NCBI RefSeq assembly: GCF_030316855.1
Contig: NZ_JASZYR010000001.1
Coordinates: 1,178,001-1,242,000, forward strand
Length of the DNA: 64,000 nt
Source of the DNA: Variovorax sp. J22P240
GTDB lineage: Bacteria; Pseudomonadota; Gammaproteobacteria; Burkholderiales; Burkholderiaceae_C
Reading direction: 5' to 3'
Shown: in pieces, positions 27,091 to 36,229 of the stretch
How positions within the stretch are numbered: the stretch's first letter is position 1
Layout of the letters: each line of letters opens with the position of its first letter
Program-made: the position numbers and the translations under genes
The notes under the pieces: model-generated
Database searches by the model: none
The model's input: only the letters and a program-made list of their open reading frames with translations
Told to the model about the DNA's origin: nothing

Positions 27091-27956
27091 GCCGCGAAGG
27101 CTTCCGGCAAGGTCACGGTTCGCAGGCCGTCGGCACGGATACGCGCCAGCAGCGGCGGCAGCACGTCCAGCACCACGGCGCGCCCGGCATCCGTGCGCGC
27201 GGCATTGCCATCGTGCAGCAGCAGGATGTCGCCAGCCTGCAGCTCGTCGGTCAGGCGCGCGAGCACGGTGCCAGCATTGCCTTCGCGTGTGTCGAAGCCG
27301 CGGCGTGTCCAGCTCACCAGCGACAGCCCCAGCCGATGCAGCACCGGCCCCAGGAATGGGTTGCGCAAGCCCGCGGGTGCGCGGAAGCATGTCGCGCGGT
27401 GGCCGGTGACTTCCTGCAGCACCTGCTGCGCGCGCGAGATCTCTGCCGCGAAGCCGCGCGGGCCGAGAAATGAAAAGTTGTGGCGATGCCGCACCGTGTG
27501 GTTCTGCACGCTGTGGCCGCGCGCCACGATCTCGCGGGCCAGCGCCGGGTATTCGAGCACTCGCTCCGCGATACAGAAGAAGGTTGCGCGCTGGCCGTGC
27601 GCATCGAGCAGGTCCAGCACTTGCGGCGTGACCTCCGGGTCCGGGCCGTCGTCGATGGTGATCGCGATTTCGCGCCGTGCCACTGCTGCCTGCGGCAGCC
27701 GCGTCACGTTGGGCCCCAGAAGGCTGCTGCGCGGCGTCAGGCCCGCGGCGGTGATCAGCGCGTGATTCAGCACGATCCCGCCGATGGCCCAGGGCGCTGC
27801 GCCGGGCACGAGCATGGCCGCGCCGCCGGCGAGCAGATGCCAGCCGACGCTGGCGCGAATGATCGGCGGCCAAGGCCATGAAGGAGAGGCAGGGACGGGA
27901 GCGAATTGCTGCATGGGGGAAGGGAGCGTAGCGCGGGGCGTGGTGGATTTTCCCAT
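27087..27956 (-). CDS. Polysaccharide-deacetylase-family (NodB-fold) membrane protein
   Basis: The 289-residue protein begins with one or two membrane helices (about 28-70), followed by a NodB domain: TIDDGPDPEVT (metal-binding Asp), HTVRHRH (the HxxxH metal ligands), FRAPAGLRNP, and LLHDGN. It should remove N- or O-acetyl groups from a glycan or related substrate, facing the periplasm. Deacetylases of this kind recur in beta- and gammaproteobacterial aryl-polyene clusters; their substrate there is not established. Its start overlaps the MMPL exporter stop by one base (TGATG). Confidence 0.87.
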   Translation of the reverse strand: MGKSTTPRATLPSPMQQFAPVPASPSWPWPPIIRASVGWHLLAGGAAMLVPGAAPWAIGGIVLNHALITAAGLTPRSSLLGPNVTRLPQAAVARREIAITIDDGPDPEVTPQVLDLLDAHGQRATFFCIAERVLEYPALAREIVARGHSVQNHTVRHRHNFSFLGPRGFAAEISRAQQVLQEVTGHRATCFRAPAGLRNPFLGPVLHRLGLSLVSWTRRGFDTREGNAGTVLARLTDELQAGDILLLHDGNAARTDAGRAVVLDVLPPLLARIRADGLRTVTLPEAFAA

Positions 27957-30346
27957 CAGCGGCGGTTCGAGGCCATGGGCGACACGGCGCGCGCGAAAGC
28001 GGCCGACAGCAGCAGTGCCAGCAAGGCGCCGGGCGCAACCACGCGGCCGATCGACGACAGCGCCGGGATGTTGGAGATCGCGATCAATCCAAAGGAGACG
28101 ACGGTGGTCAGATTCGCCAGCATCAACGAAGCCAGCGTGTCCTCATCGGCGCGCCCGGTTTCGCGCAACTGATCGAAGAAGAGCGCGTAGTTCGATCCCA
28201 CGGCAACGATCAGCAGCAGCCCGACCAGGTGCAGGATGCCCAGCGGCACTTGGAGCGCCGCCATGCCGCCAAGCGTGAGCACGACCGCCACCACCAACGG
28301 CTGGCACACGGCCAGCAGCCGCCGGCCGGAACGCAAGTAGATGGCAAGAAGTACAACCACCGCCAGCGCGCCCACCAGGACCTGAACGAAGGCTTCGTGC
28401 AAGTAGCGTTTGTAGAGGCTGGAAAGTTCCTGCCCCACATTGACGACCTGCACATCGGGAAGACCGTGGAGCGCCGCGGCAAGGCGCCCTGCGTCGAAGC
28501 TGGCGCCCGGATGCAGCGAGATCAGCGTCGACCATCCCCCCGCCTGGCGCTCGAACATCAGTGCACTGACCACGGCGTCGAGCGGGCCGCCCTGCAAATC
28601 GGTGCGCTGGATCATCGGCTGCCCCTTGGCGGCCTGCACGCCGGCGATGAAGGGTTCGAGGCGCGTCGCAGGCAACGGCAGCCCCCGGGTCGCTTCGGCA
28701 AGCCGGGTACGCAGAGTCTCCGCATCGGGCAGGCTCGCAAGGCGCGCCGCTTGCGCCGCCTCGCTGGGCAGCACGCGGGTGACGGATTCGAATCCCGCCA
28801 GATCGCCCTTGTCCACCAGCGCTTCGAGACGCGCGCCTGCGGCTTCGGTGCTGCGCAGGACCGATTGCACGTCCGCGCCGTGAACCACGACCAGCGTGCC
28901 GCCATCGCTGGCTCCGACGTCCTCGCGCAGTTCGGCATCGAGTTGCTGCGCAGCCTTGGGGACCGGGCTCATCGCGCCGAGATCGGCTCTCCAGAGGTGA
29001 CCGCCCTGCCACAGAACCAGCGCCAGGGCCGCGACGCCGAGCCCCACGAAGACGTAGCGCAGACGCGGCAGCCCGCGTACCAGGATGCCGGCGACCTGTG
29101 CCATCTGCCGCCGCATGCCCATGCCGGTCGCTCCGTCCGGCGCCAGAGCGGGCAGTACGTAGCGCGCGACGAGCGCTGCGGCGATCAGCCCTGCGAGCGA
29201 GAACACGCCGAGCTGGGCCAGCCCCGGAAAACCCGAAAACACCAGCGCAGCGAAACCGCAGACCGACGTGAGCAAACCCAGCCTCACCGTGGGCCAGTGA
29301 ATGTCGCGCCAGCGCTGCCATCCGGTGCCCGGAACGGCGGCGCCGCGCGCCTGGATCAGGTAATAGATCGCGTAGTCGACGGTTTCGCCGATCAAGGTGC
29401 TGCCGAATCCCATGGTCAGCCCGTGCACCCCGCCGAACACCAGGCTCACCGTCGCGGTTCCCGCAACCACGCCGGTGGCAACCGGCAGAAGCGCAATCAC
29501 CAGCGCACGCGGCGATGCGAAGGCGAGCAATAGCAGCGTGCCCATGACGATCCCGCCGACGACGGCGAGATGGATCGCCTCGCTCTTGATCTGGTCGCGG
29601 CTCTGCACCGAGAAGACGGGCGCACCGGTCATCTGCAATTGCGGGCCGGCGCCAGCCAGATCGCGCGTGGCGGCGTCGAAGGCACCCTGCACGCGCGCGA
29701 TCGCCTTGGCGATGGCATCGAGGTCGCTGCCGGGCGCGTGCGTCGTGGCCAGGATCAGCGCGCGCGGCGCCGAGCGCGACACCCAGACGCCCTCCTCGCT
29801 GCGCGGCGAGGTCGCAGGGATCAGGCCTTCTGCGATGCGCTGCGTCTCCCCTGTCGGATCACGCTCCAGCAGCGGTTTGAGCGCGTTGCCGGCGGGTGTG
29901 CCGAGCATCGACAGGCTGTCGACGATCGCGTCGCGCAGCCCCTCCGTGGTGAAGCGCTCTGGCGTCACGGCCGGCGACAACTGGTAGCGATGATCGAACA
30001 CCCACGTGCCTGTCTCCTTCCACTCGCTCGTGTCGCCGTTCTGGACCTGATCGAACAGCTTGCTCTCGCGCATCGCCGACGCCACGGCGCGCGAAAAAGA
30101 AGCGCGCTGCGCCGCATCCTTGCCGCCCTCGATACCGATGAAGATGGTGCGCGACGCGATGCCGCTCTGCAACTGCTCAATCAACACGCGCTGCTGCGCA
30201 TCCGGGCTGGCCGGCAGGAAGGCCGAGAGGTCCGCGCTGAAATGCGTGCGTGCGATCAGCACGATGCCGGCGAGCAGCAGTGCCAGCCAGATTCCCAGCG
30301 CCAGCGCGGCGCGCCGGCGGTCGAGTGCCGGAGCAGTGGATGTCAC
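27956..30346 (-). CDS. MMPL/RND-family exporter (ApeM-like)
   Basis: The 796-residue protein has the internal duplication of RND transporters: one helix near residues 12-30, a periplasmic domain (about 35-240), five helices (about 245-385), a helix near 425, a second periplasmic domain (about 445-640) and five more helices to the C-terminus. It resembles COG4258 exporters, which are encoded with a LolA-like protein in aryl-polyene operons and are thought to carry the polyene lipid toward the outer membrane. The start is GTG (30346), overlapping the LolA-like gene by four bases. Confidence 0.9.
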   Translation of the reverse strand: MTSTAPALDRRRAALALGIWLALLLAGIVLIARTHFSADLSAFLPASPDAQQRVLIEQLQSGIASRTIFIGIEGGKDAAQRASFSRAVASAMRESKLFDQVQNGDTSEWKETGTWVFDHRYQLSPAVTPERFTTEGLRDAIVDSLSMLGTPAGNALKPLLERDPTGETQRIAEGLIPATSPRSEEGVWVSRSAPRALILATTHAPGSDLDAIAKAIARVQGAFDAATRDLAGAGPQLQMTGAPVFSVQSRDQIKSEAIHLAVVGGIVMGTLLLLAFASPRALVIALLPVATGVVAGTATVSLVFGGVHGLTMGFGSTLIGETVDYAIYYLIQARGAAVPGTGWQRWRDIHWPTVRLGLLTSVCGFAALVFSGFPGLAQLGVFSLAGLIAAALVARYVLPALAPDGATGMGMRRQMAQVAGILVRGLPRLRYVFVGLGVAALALVLWQGGHLWRADLGAMSPVPKAAQQLDAELREDVGASDGGTLVVVHGADVQSVLRSTEAAGARLEALVDKGDLAGFESVTRVLPSEAAQAARLASLPDAETLRTRLAEATRGLPLPATRLEPFIAGVQAAKGQPMIQRTDLQGGPLDAVVSALMFERQAGGWSTLISLHPGASFDAGRLAAALHGLPDVQVVNVGQELSSLYKRYLHEAFVQVLVGALAVVVLLAIYLRSGRRLLAVCQPLVVAVVLTLGGMAALQVPLGILHLVGLLLIVAVGSNYALFFDQLRETGRADEDTLASLMLANLTTVVSFGLIAISNIPALSSIGRVVAPGALLALLLSAAFARAVSPMASNRR

Positions 30347-30972
30347 GGCGCGGAACGCGCGGGCGTGCGTGCGGGGCCACCGGTGCCGCGTTCGGGCGTG
30401 ATGTTCATCACCGAGCGGTCACCGCCGATGAACTCCATCTCGATGCCGAGCACCTCGCCGCCTCGCCCGCTCAGGCGCATGGTGCGCACCTGGGCCGCGA
30501 GGCGCTCGTCGACCGGCTGCAGGTCGAGCGTCCAGCTATTGCTGGAACCCGAAAGCGTGCTGCGGAAGTAGCGCTGCAAGCCTTGCGAATTGCCACTCAA
30601 GGTGCCGCGCATGGCTTCGACCATGCCGAGCAGTTCCGGCATGCTATCCAGTTGCAGCGTGCGGGTACGACTGCCGCGAGACAGGGTCAGCGTGTTTCCT
30701 TCGACGCTCATGGTTTCGGGGCGCGGCGCGAGCGTGCGCCGCACGAGTTTGTCGGGCGCGGTGAAGCTGAGCACGCCGCTGGCCTCGAGCGGCCCCTCCA
30801 GCCCGCGCACGAAGCGCTGCTCGGTGAATCGCGCCTCGCCGCTCTTCTGCTGTGCCAGCAGACCCATCAGTTCGGGCAGGTCGAAGGCCCAGGCGGACGA
30901 TGCCGACAGGGCCAGCACCGTCAAGAAGGCCCTGCACCAGCGGTCAAACCGAATCTTCGAGCCAGAAATCAT
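30343..30972 (-). CDS. LolA-like periplasmic carrier (ApeL-like)
   Basis: Starting at the ATG at 30972 gives 209 residues with a signal peptide cut after SSAWA (about residue 30). The mature protein has the LolA fold pattern, LLAQQKSGEARFTEQRFVRGL, seen in the COG2834-related carriers of aryl-polyene operons. It probably moves the hydrophobic polyene lipid through the periplasm between the MMPL exporter and the outer membrane. It overlaps the acyltransferase gene by 29 bases and the exporter by four. Confidence 0.87.
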   Translation of the reverse strand: MISGSKIRFDRWCRAFLTVLALSASSAWAFDLPELMGLLAQQKSGEARFTEQRFVRGLEGPLEASGVLSFTAPDKLVRRTLAPRPETMSVEGNTLTLSRGSRTRTLQLDSMPELLGMVEAMRGTLSGNSQGLQRYFRSTLSGSSNSWTLDLQPVDERLAAQVRTMRLSGRGGEVLGIEMEFIGGDRSVMNITPERGTGGPARTPARSAP

Positions 30973-31927
30973 GGAAATTGAACCAGTTGTACGGATAGGC
31001 GCGACACAGTTCCTCGAGCCGAGCCACGTAGCTTTCGAGCGCGGCACGAATACGCCGCTCCCGCTCGACCGGATCGGTCACCCTTTCGCTGAAATCGGCG
31101 AGCGGCTCGAACAGCACATCGTAGCGGGCGCCGCCCGCATAGAGCCCCGCCATGAAGAACACCTTGCGGCGCAACAAGGCCGCCAACCGAAACGGGCCGT
31201 CGTTGAAGAGCGCCGGCTTGCCCAGAAAGGACAACTCGATGGTGCTCCCGCGTTGCTGCCCCGCTTCTTCCGGCCCCGCCAGGGTGCGGTCGGCCAGCAA
31301 GCCCGCCAGGCCGCCCGAGTCGAGCCAGTCGCGCAAGTCAAGCATGGAATGCGGACGGCCCAACGCGATGATGTGCGGCCGCAAACCGGGCAGGCTGATG
31401 GCATCGAGCACCGCGTTGATCTGCTGAGCGTTGTCCGGGTACATCAGCATCGCGGGGCGCAGGCGTTCGGGCGTGGGGCTGCGATTCGTGGCCGCGCCCA
31501 CGGCTTCGAAGCTGCCGACATGCGCGCCGAGCATGAAGGCGCCCCTCCCCGCATCGGTCTCGGCTTCGACCGGCTCGTTGCCGTAGACACGGATGTCGAA
31601 CAGGTCCAGGCGCCCGCGCAGGAAGTAGAGGCGGTCCAGAACCGTCGAGGCGAAGGCATGCAGCAGACGGTAGCCATCGCCCCACCCGGCTTTCGGCCCG
31701 ATGACCCGGAACAGATACCGCTTGATGTGTCGCCGGGGCGTGGGAGAGAACAGCAGGAAGTAGAGCGCGATCGGGTGAAGGATGAGGCGCGTCAGCGGCC
31801 GGCCGCATTGGATGGCGATCCAGCAGATCACGCGCAACGCAAGCAAGTTGCTGCGCTCCGGCGCGCGCGACCACTCGGCCTGGCGCGACTTCACGTCGCC
31901 GGCTTCGGGCCCGCGGTCGGCATTCAT
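30944..31927 (-). CDS. LpxL/HtrB-family acyltransferase (aryl-polyene lipid)
   Basis: The ATG at 31927 overlaps the ligase-dehydratase stop as ATGA and gives 327 residues. One N-terminal membrane helix region (about 30-60) is followed by the HX4E catalytic motif HVGSFE near residue 137 and the LLADRT block near 220, as in lauroyl acyltransferases. In Escherichia aryl-polyene clusters this activity is fused to a glycosyltransferase domain; here it is separate, and a family-2 glycosyltransferase lies 30 kb away at 314-1090. It should join the polyene or a fatty acyl chain to the membrane anchor. Confidence 0.88.
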   Translation of the reverse strand: MNADRGPEAGDVKSRQAEWSRAPERSNLLALRVICWIAIQCGRPLTRLILHPIALYFLLFSPTPRRHIKRYLFRVIGPKAGWGDGYRLLHAFASTVLDRLYFLRGRLDLFDIRVYGNEPVEAETDAGRGAFMLGAHVGSFEAVGAATNRSPTPERLRPAMLMYPDNAQQINAVLDAISLPGLRPHIIALGRPHSMLDLRDWLDSGGLAGLLADRTLAGPEEAGQQRGSTIELSFLGKPALFNDGPFRLAALLRRKVFFMAGLYAGGARYDVLFEPLADFSERVTDPVERERRIRAALESYVARLEELCRAYPYNWFNFHDFWLEDSV

Positions 31928-33627
31928 GGCTGCGCGCCGACGCCGGGTGTCCAGCGCCCGCTCACGGCGATCACGTCGCCGCAACGCACTTCGAAGCGCA
32001 ATCCCCGCGATGTGCCGGTTTCGGGGACGAGATCGATCCGGAGCGTGCTGCCCGGCCGCACCGGCGCCAGGAACTTGGCCGCGGCCAGCGTCGGCTGCGT
32101 GCCGATGCGCGCGGCGAGCGCGGGAACGCTGCGCACGGCTTCGAGCACTTCGGACACCAGCAGCGCACCGGGCATCAGCGGCTCGCCCGGAAAATGACCG
32201 GCGAAAGCGGGATGGTCCACCGGCACTTCGCGCGTGAGTTGCACCGGCGTGCTGTCCGAGGCCAGATGCGCGAGCGCGAATTCGCGCAGCGAGCGCGCGG
32301 TGAGCTTGCCCGTGCCTTCGCGCGGAAACGCAGCCACGTGCACCACGCGGCGCGGCACGAAGACCGCTTCCAGCCGCTCACGCAGCGCCGCGATGATGGC
32401 GTGCGCGTCGAGCGTCGGCGCCACGACGAAGGCCACCGGGCGCACTACGCCGTCGACGACGTCGTCCGGCAGCCAGAAGGCGCCGTCTTCGATGCCGGGA
32501 ATGCTGTTGAGGTGGTGATTGAGATAGCCCAACGAACTGCGCCGGCCCGCCACGTGGATCAGGTCGTTGGCGCGGCCCAGCAGGCGGAAGGAGCGATCGT
32601 CGACCAGTTCCAGCACGTCGGCCATCGGCGTGGGCTCGGGGATGAAGTCGCCTTCGAAGACGAAGCGCTCGGTGCCGGAATCGTCGTGTTCCGCATGCAC
32701 GCGAATCTCACCGAAGGTCTCCCAGACTTCGCTTTGCGTCGGGCGGCGGGTCGCGACCTGGCCGGATTCGGTGCTGCCGTAGATCTCGATCAACGCCCCG
32801 CCCATGGCCTGCTCGGCCTGGGCCGCCAGTTGCGGCGAAAGCGGCGCAGTCGCCGAGAGGATCAGGTCCACGGGCGGCAACTCGATGCCGGACAGCAGGA
32901 GCGTCTTCAAGTGGAACGGCGTCGTCACCAGCGCACGCGGTTGCGGCACGGACGCGAGCGACTGCACGACGTCGGCAGGGAAAAACGGCCGGCCGCTGTC
33001 GAATGCGGCCCCGCCCAGCATTGCCAGCAAGGCGGAGGACTCCAGTCCATAGCTGTGCTGCACCGGCACCGTCGCCACCAGCGTCAGCCCGGCGAGCGAT
33101 GGACGCCCGAGCAGGCTGGACAGCCGACCGACGGCCGCCGCGACGTCGCCCACCAGCGTTCCCCAGGTCTTGGCATGCGGCTGCGGCGCGCCGGTCGAGC
33201 CGGAGGTCAGCAGGCTCACGGCATGCATGTCGCGATCGATCCTCGGCACGGCGGCGTCGGATGCCCCGGCGGCAGCGCGGCGGGTTTCGACCAGCACGCG
33301 CGGCAGGCCGGGCGTCTCGACGTGCACGTCATCGGTGACCGCGAAGGCCGGGTCGCCGATTTCGTGCAGCCGGGCCAGGGTGTCGGGTCGCGCGTCAGGT
33401 GGCAGCAGGCTCGTCTCGCCACGCACCAGCGCGGCGGCAAGGCTCACGGCAAAGGCATAGCGGTCGACGCAAAGGTTGACGACCGGGCCGCCGGCATGCA
33501 ATTCAGGCGCAAACTGCGCGACGTCGGCAAGGAATTGGCGCCCGCTCACCGGCACGCCGGCGCGCCAGGCCAGGGGCCGGTCCAGGTCGCGTTCGGCGAG
33601 CAGAGGCAGGGATGATTTGGAACTCAC
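31924..33627 (-). CDS. Acyl-ACP ligase fused to hotdog dehydratase (ApeH-ApeI fusion)
   Basis: With the GTG at 33627, 13 bases after the upstream stop, the protein has 567 residues. Residues 1-440 are an ANL adenylating enzyme: LLTSGSTGAPQPHAKTW (phosphate loop), EIYGSTESG, GRANDLIHVAGRR, and the C-terminal Lys in REGTGKLTARS. Residues about 455-567 form a FabZ/ApeI-type hotdog domain with HPAFAGHFPGEPLMPG. The first part would activate the aryl starter acid (for example 4-hydroxybenzoate) as AMP ester and load it on the ACP; the second would dehydrate the growing chain. In Escherichia these are separate adjacent genes, so this is a natural fusion of neighbours. An upstream start at 33693 is possible but less likely. 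Confidence 0.88.
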   Translation of the reverse strand: MSSKSSLPLLAERDLDRPLAWRAGVPVSGRQFLADVAQFAPELHAGGPVVNLCVDRYAFAVSLAAALVRGETSLLPPDARPDTLARLHEIGDPAFAVTDDVHVETPGLPRVLVETRRAAAGASDAAVPRIDRDMHAVSLLTSGSTGAPQPHAKTWGTLVGDVAAAVGRLSSLLGRPSLAGLTLVATVPVQHSYGLESSALLAMLGGAAFDSGRPFFPADVVQSLASVPQPRALVTTPFHLKTLLLSGIELPPVDLILSATAPLSPQLAAQAEQAMGGALIEIYGSTESGQVATRRPTQSEVWETFGEIRVHAEHDDSGTERFVFEGDFIPEPTPMADVLELVDDRSFRLLGRANDLIHVAGRRSSLGYLNHHLNSIPGIEDGAFWLPDDVVDGVVRPVAFVVAPTLDAHAIIAALRERLEAVFVPRRVVHVAAFPREGTGKLTARSLREFALAHLASDSTPVQLTREVPVDHPAFAGHFPGEPLMPGALLVSEVLEAVRSVPALAARIGTQPTLAAAKFLAPVRPGSTLRIDLVPETGTSRGLRFEVRCGDVIAVSGRWTPGVGAQP

Positions 33628-33640
33628 CGAGGTGTCCGGT

Positions 33641-34279
33641 TCAATGCCGCGCGGTGCGATCGACCGGCGCGCCGTAGAAGGCCCGCACTGCATCGATCAG
33701 ACGGGTGCGCTCGAATTCAGGATGCAGCCGATAGCGCACCAGGTACTCGCCGACGAAAAGCAGGCCGATCATTGCCGGCGTCAGCAGGTTGGCCAGCACC
33801 GACCAGGCGGCGAACGAGAAGCTCGCATACACCACCACCGAGGCCACGGCCATCGAGGCGAAGTAAAGCGTCCAAACGAGCGTGACTTGCGAGGTGTAGG
33901 TACGCATGGCCGGCGACAGCGGATGCACGCGCTCGGCGAACTGGCCGATGAGAGACAGCCGCCCGCCGCGCAGCGAGCCGCCGAACCAGGCGCACAGCAA
34001 GACGTTGATGCCCACGTGCTGGAACACATAGAGCCTGTTCGGATCGCCCGCCTCGCCATGCAGCACGAGCGCAAACAGCAGCACCCCCGCCACCCCGGCG
34101 AACGCCAGGCCCCAACTGCCGAAACGGCTGCCGGCGACGCCCAGCGCGGTCAGCCACAAGGGCCCCAGCAGCACTGCCAAGGCCCACGGCTCCGCCGGGT
34201 GGTAGAGCATCATCCAGTGGGAAACACAGGCATAGGCCACTCCCGCAAGCAGCAGGAGCGCCATGCGCCATCGGGACAT
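33641..34279 (-). CDS. COG4648 membrane protein of aryl-polyene loci (ApeG-like)
   Basis: The 212-residue protein has about five membrane helices in its first 180 residues, and a short cytoplasmic tail. It belongs to the COG4648 family, which is almost always found between the ACP and ligase genes of aryl-polyene clusters. Its role is not known. Only three bases separate it from the ACP gene upstream. Confidence 0.82.
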   Translation of the reverse strand: MSRWRMALLLLAGVAYACVSHWMMLYHPAEPWALAVLLGPLWLTALGVAGSRFGSWGLAFAGVAGVLLFALVLHGEAGDPNRLYVFQHVGINVLLCAWFGGSLRGGRLSLIGQFAERVHPLSPAMRTYTSQVTLVWTLYFASMAVASVVVYASFSFAAWSVLANLLTPAMIGLLFVGEYLVRYRLHPEFERTRLIDAVRAFYGAPVDRTARH

Positions 34280-34282
34280 GGA

Positions 34283-34594
34283 TCAGGAAGCGCCGCGATG
34301 CTGCGCGACGTGCGCCGCAAGACTGCGCAGCGACGAGAAGATCTGCTGGTTGCGCTCGTCGTCCGAGCGCAACTGGAACCCGTACTTGCGGGAGACTTCG
34401 AGAGCCACTTCCAGGATGTCGATCGAATCGAGTCCGAGCCCTTCGCCATAGAGAGGCGCGGTCGGCACGATCTCGGACGGCGCAACCTCCAGGTTGAGCG
34501 ACTCGACGAGGAGCACGGCCAATTCATTCTCGAGGGGTGACTGTTCGGTCGCGTCGCCAGCGGCGGGAATGGGGGAATGGGCTGTCAATGACAA
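34283..34594 (-). CDS. Acyl carrier protein of the aryl-polyene system
   Basis: The 103-residue protein starts with TTG (34594), seven bases after a GGAG ribosome-binding site. It carries the phosphopantetheine motif GLDSIDILE with the attachment Ser at 57; Ile after DS, instead of Leu, is usual in this pigment-type ACP family. An N-terminal extension of ~18 residues precedes the four-helix core. It holds the growing polyene chain. Escherichia clusters have two ACPs; only one is seen here. First gene of the ten-gene operon, divergent from the ATPase gene. Confidence 0.9.
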   Translation of the reverse strand: MSLTAHSPIPAAGDATEQSPLENELAVLLVESLNLEVAPSEIVPTAPLYGEGLGLDSIDILEVALEVSRKYGFQLRSDDERNQQIFSSLRSLAAHVAQHRGAS

Positions 34595-34695
34595 GAGGAA
34601 ACTCCGGGAACGTAGGTGAACTATCGCATGGGGTCGGAATTATAGAAGGCGGGCTTCGCTAGACTGGCTCCCCTGCCAACGAACGGAAACCCCCC

Positions 34696-36216
34696 ATGGC
34701 CGACCCTCTTCTGATCGCCCGTCACGACACTTTCGAATGCAGTCTGCTGCCAGGCCTCGCCAACCGCCACGGCCTGATCACCGGCGCGACCGGTACCGGC
34801 AAGACCGTCACGCTCCAGACCATCGCTGAAAAGCTCTCGAACATCGGCGTGCCGGTGTTCATGGCGGACGTCAAGGGTGACCTGACCGGCGTCAGCCAGA
34901 AAGGGAACATCGGTACCAAGATGGCCGCCACGCTGAAGGACCGCGGCCTCGACCAGCCCGAGCCCGTCGCCTGCCCCGTCACGCTGTGGGACGTGTTCGG
35001 CGAACAGGGCCACCCCGTGCGCGCCACGGTCTCCGACATGGGCCCGCTGCTGCTGGGCCGCATGCTCAACCTGAACGAAACGCAGTCCGGCGTGCTGAAC
35101 CTCGTGTTCAAGATCGCGGACGACAACGGCCTCCTGCTGCTGGACCTCAAGGACTTGCGCGCGATGCTGCAGCACGTCGGCGAGAACGCCAGCCAGTTCA
35201 CGACCGAGTACGGCAACGTCAGCGCCGCCAGCGTGGGCGCCATCCAGCGCGGCCTGCTCCAGATCGAGGCCCAGGGCGGCGACAGGTTCTTCGGCGAGCC
35301 GATGCTCAACATCGCCGACTTCATGCAGACGGAAGGCGGCAAGGGTGTCATCAACATCCTCACGGCCGACAAGCTCATGAACTCGCCACGTCTCTACGCG
35401 ACCTTCCTGCTGTGGCTGCTGTCGGAACTGTTCGAGCACCTGCCCGAAATCGGTGATCCCGAGCAGCCGAAGCTCGTGTTCTTTTTCGACGAGGCGCATT
35501 TGCTCTTCAACGAGGCGCCCAAGGCGCTGGTCGAGCGCATCGAGCTGGTGGTGCGGCTGGTGCGCTCCAAGGGCGTAGGCGTGTTTTTCGTGACGCAAAA
35601 CCCCCTGGACATCCCGGATTCGGTGCTCGCCCAGCTTGGCAACAGGGTGCAACATGCGTTGCGGGCCTTCACGCCGCGCGACCAGAAGGCTGTCAAGGCC
35701 ACGGCGACCACCATGCGGCAAAAGCCGGGGCTGGATATCGAGGCGGCGATCACGGAACTCGCGGTCGGCGAGGCCCTGGTGAGCTTTCTCGACGAGAAGG
35801 GGCGCCCGTCCATCACTGAAAGAGTGTTCGTGCTCCCGCCCGGCAGCCAGATCGGCCCGATCACGCCGGCCCAGCGGCAGGCGCTGATCGCGAATTCGCT
35901 GGTCGCCGGTGTGTACGAGAAGGCGGTGGACCGCGAATCGGCCTACGAAAAGCTCAAGGGCCGGGCCGAAACGGCGCCCGATGCGCCCGTCGTCACCGGA
36001 AAGGCAGGAACGGGCACGGCCGCGCCGCAGGAATCCGGCGGCGTGATGGGCAGCCTCAACGAGATCCTCTTCGGTTCCACCGGTCCGCGCGGCGGCAAGC
36101 GCGACGGACTGGCGCAGACGATGGCCAAGTCGGCGGTCCGCACGATGGGCACCACGGTCGGCAGGGAAATCCTGCGAGGCGTGCTCGGCGGCATCTTCGG
36201 TTCGAAGAAGCGCTAG
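34696..36216 (+). CDS. HerA/YjgR-family (DUF853) ATPase
   Basis: The 506-residue protein has Walker [13 protein letters not shown] (about 30-41), the [12 protein letters not shown] strand, and Walker [12 protein letters not shown] (about 257-267). Length and sequence match the YjgR/DUF853 group of HerA-FtsK-like ATPases, whose cellular role is poorly known although DNA-related functions are suspected. A Gly/Arg-rich low-complexity linker (about 420-470) precedes a basic C-terminus. It is transcribed alone, divergent from the ACP operon and convergent with the next gene. Confidence 0.9.
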   Translation: MADPLLIARHDTFECSLLPGLANRHGLITGATGTGKTVTLQTIAEKLSNIGVPVFMADVKGDLTGVSQKGNIGTKMAATLKDRGLDQPEPVACPVTLWDVFGEQGHPVRATVSDMGPLLLGRMLNLNETQSGVLNLVFKIADDNGLLLLDLKDLRAMLQHVGENASQFTTEYGNVSAASVGAIQRGLLQIEAQGGDRFFGEPMLNIADFMQTEGGKGVINILTADKLMNSPRLYATFLLWLLSELFEHLPEIGDPEQPKLVFFFDEAHLLFNEAPKALVERIELVVRLVRSKGVGVFFVTQNPLDIPDSVLAQLGNRVQHALRAFTPRDQKAVKATATTMRQKPGLDIEAAITELAVGEALVSFLDEKGRPSITERVFVLPPGSQIGPITPAQRQALIANSLVAGVYEKAVDRESAYEKLKGRAETAPDAPVVTGKAGTGTAAPQESGGVMGSLNEILFGSTGPRGGKRDGLAQTMAKSAVRTMGTTVGREILRGVLGGIFGSKKR

Positions 36217-36229
36217 CCCGCCAGCGCCA

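Noticed and set aside
26341..28038. 565-codon form of the methyltransferase
   Set aside because: Its upstream part is the deacetylase gene read in the wrong frame; the ATG at 27090 overlaps the deacetylase stop in the usual ATGA manner.
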